The notes beneath the pieces are model-generated. The model searched no databases, was not told the DNA's origin, and was given only the letters and a program-made list of their open reading frames with translations. A program made the position numbers and the translations under genes. Source: a bacterium (GTDB lineage Bacteria; Bacillota_I; Bacilli_A; Mycoplasmatales; Mycoplasmoidaceae). From it: a stretch of 7,060 nt of DNA. This document shows positions 7,043 through 7,060 of this stretch, in pieces. The DNA lies in NCBI GenBank assembly GCA_017633195.1, contig JAGBPV010000072.1:1-7060 (forward strand), in the 5' to 3' direction. Position 1 is the first letter of the stretch; the number at the start of each line of letters is the position of its first letter.

Positions 7043-7060
7043 TATATATATATATATATA
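7036..7060 (+). promoter_or_regulatory. AAAGGAG followed by a (TA)n tract, probable control region of a gene beyond the window
   Basis: AAAGGAG (7036-7042) looks like a strong ribosome site, but it is followed by at least 18 bases of pure TA with no ATG before the window ends. Either the tract is a promoter spacer like that of the left-hand surface gene and the AAAGGAG is only incidental, or the tract lies between the ribosome site and the start codon or within the first codons. The next bases would decide. Confidence 0.4.
7043..7060. repeat. (TA)n microsatellite at window edge, at least 9 copies
   Basis: Eighteen bases of uninterrupted TA up to the last base shown, so the true length is unknown. 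It is the second such tract in the window and, like the first, is preceded by an A-rich run and an AGG-containing element. Confidence 0.93.

Overview
The window is chromosomal DNA from a very AT-rich wall-less bacterium (class Mollicutes) that reads UGA as tryptophan. All five complete genes contain in-frame TGA codons at places where the protein family continues, so every gene here must be read with genetic code 4. Protein style, the short gene set and the (TA)n promoter repeat suggest the Mycoplasma mycoides/capricolum/putrefaciens group. That placement is an inference from one window.

Layout, left to right. Positions 1-628 (minus) hold the N-terminal 209 residues of a probable surface protein: a membrane anchor or signal segment, a long Ser/Asn/Thr-rich linker, then a helical domain cut by the window edge. 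Its promoter region contains a pure (TA)9 tract abutting a TATAAT box, the arrangement known from phase-variable Vmm-type surface genes. A non-coding stretch follows, ending in the leader of ffh. On the plus strand come ffh (1154-2500, signal recognition particle GTPase) and, 12 nt later, a small coiled-coil/two-helix membrane protein (2513-3037). That gene meets rsmG head-on, and the two stop codons overlap by 4 nt. rsmG (3034-3753) and mnmG (3768-5627) form a minus-strand operon of RNA-modification genes: 16S rRNA m7G methylation and wobble-uridine modification of tRNA. A 164-nt divergent spacer separates mnmG from a plus-strand two-helix membrane protein of 116 aa (5792-6142). Downstream lie a small hairpin unit ending in a good intrinsic terminator (6237-6271), a decayed membrane-protein gene (about 6345-6835), more decayed or non-coding AT-rich DNA, and a second (TA)n tract at the right edge preceded by AAAGGAG.

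The core genes serve translation and protein targeting: Ffh delivers nascent membrane proteins, MnmG tunes tRNA decoding and RsmG modifies the ribosomal decoding centre. The accessory material at both ends looks like a fast-evolving surface-protein neighbourhood. The most interesting signals are the two (TA)n tracts, the candidate small RNA/terminator unit, the overlapping convergent stops and the gene remnant. I see no mobile element, CRISPR array, tRNA, rRNA or complete novel defence system.
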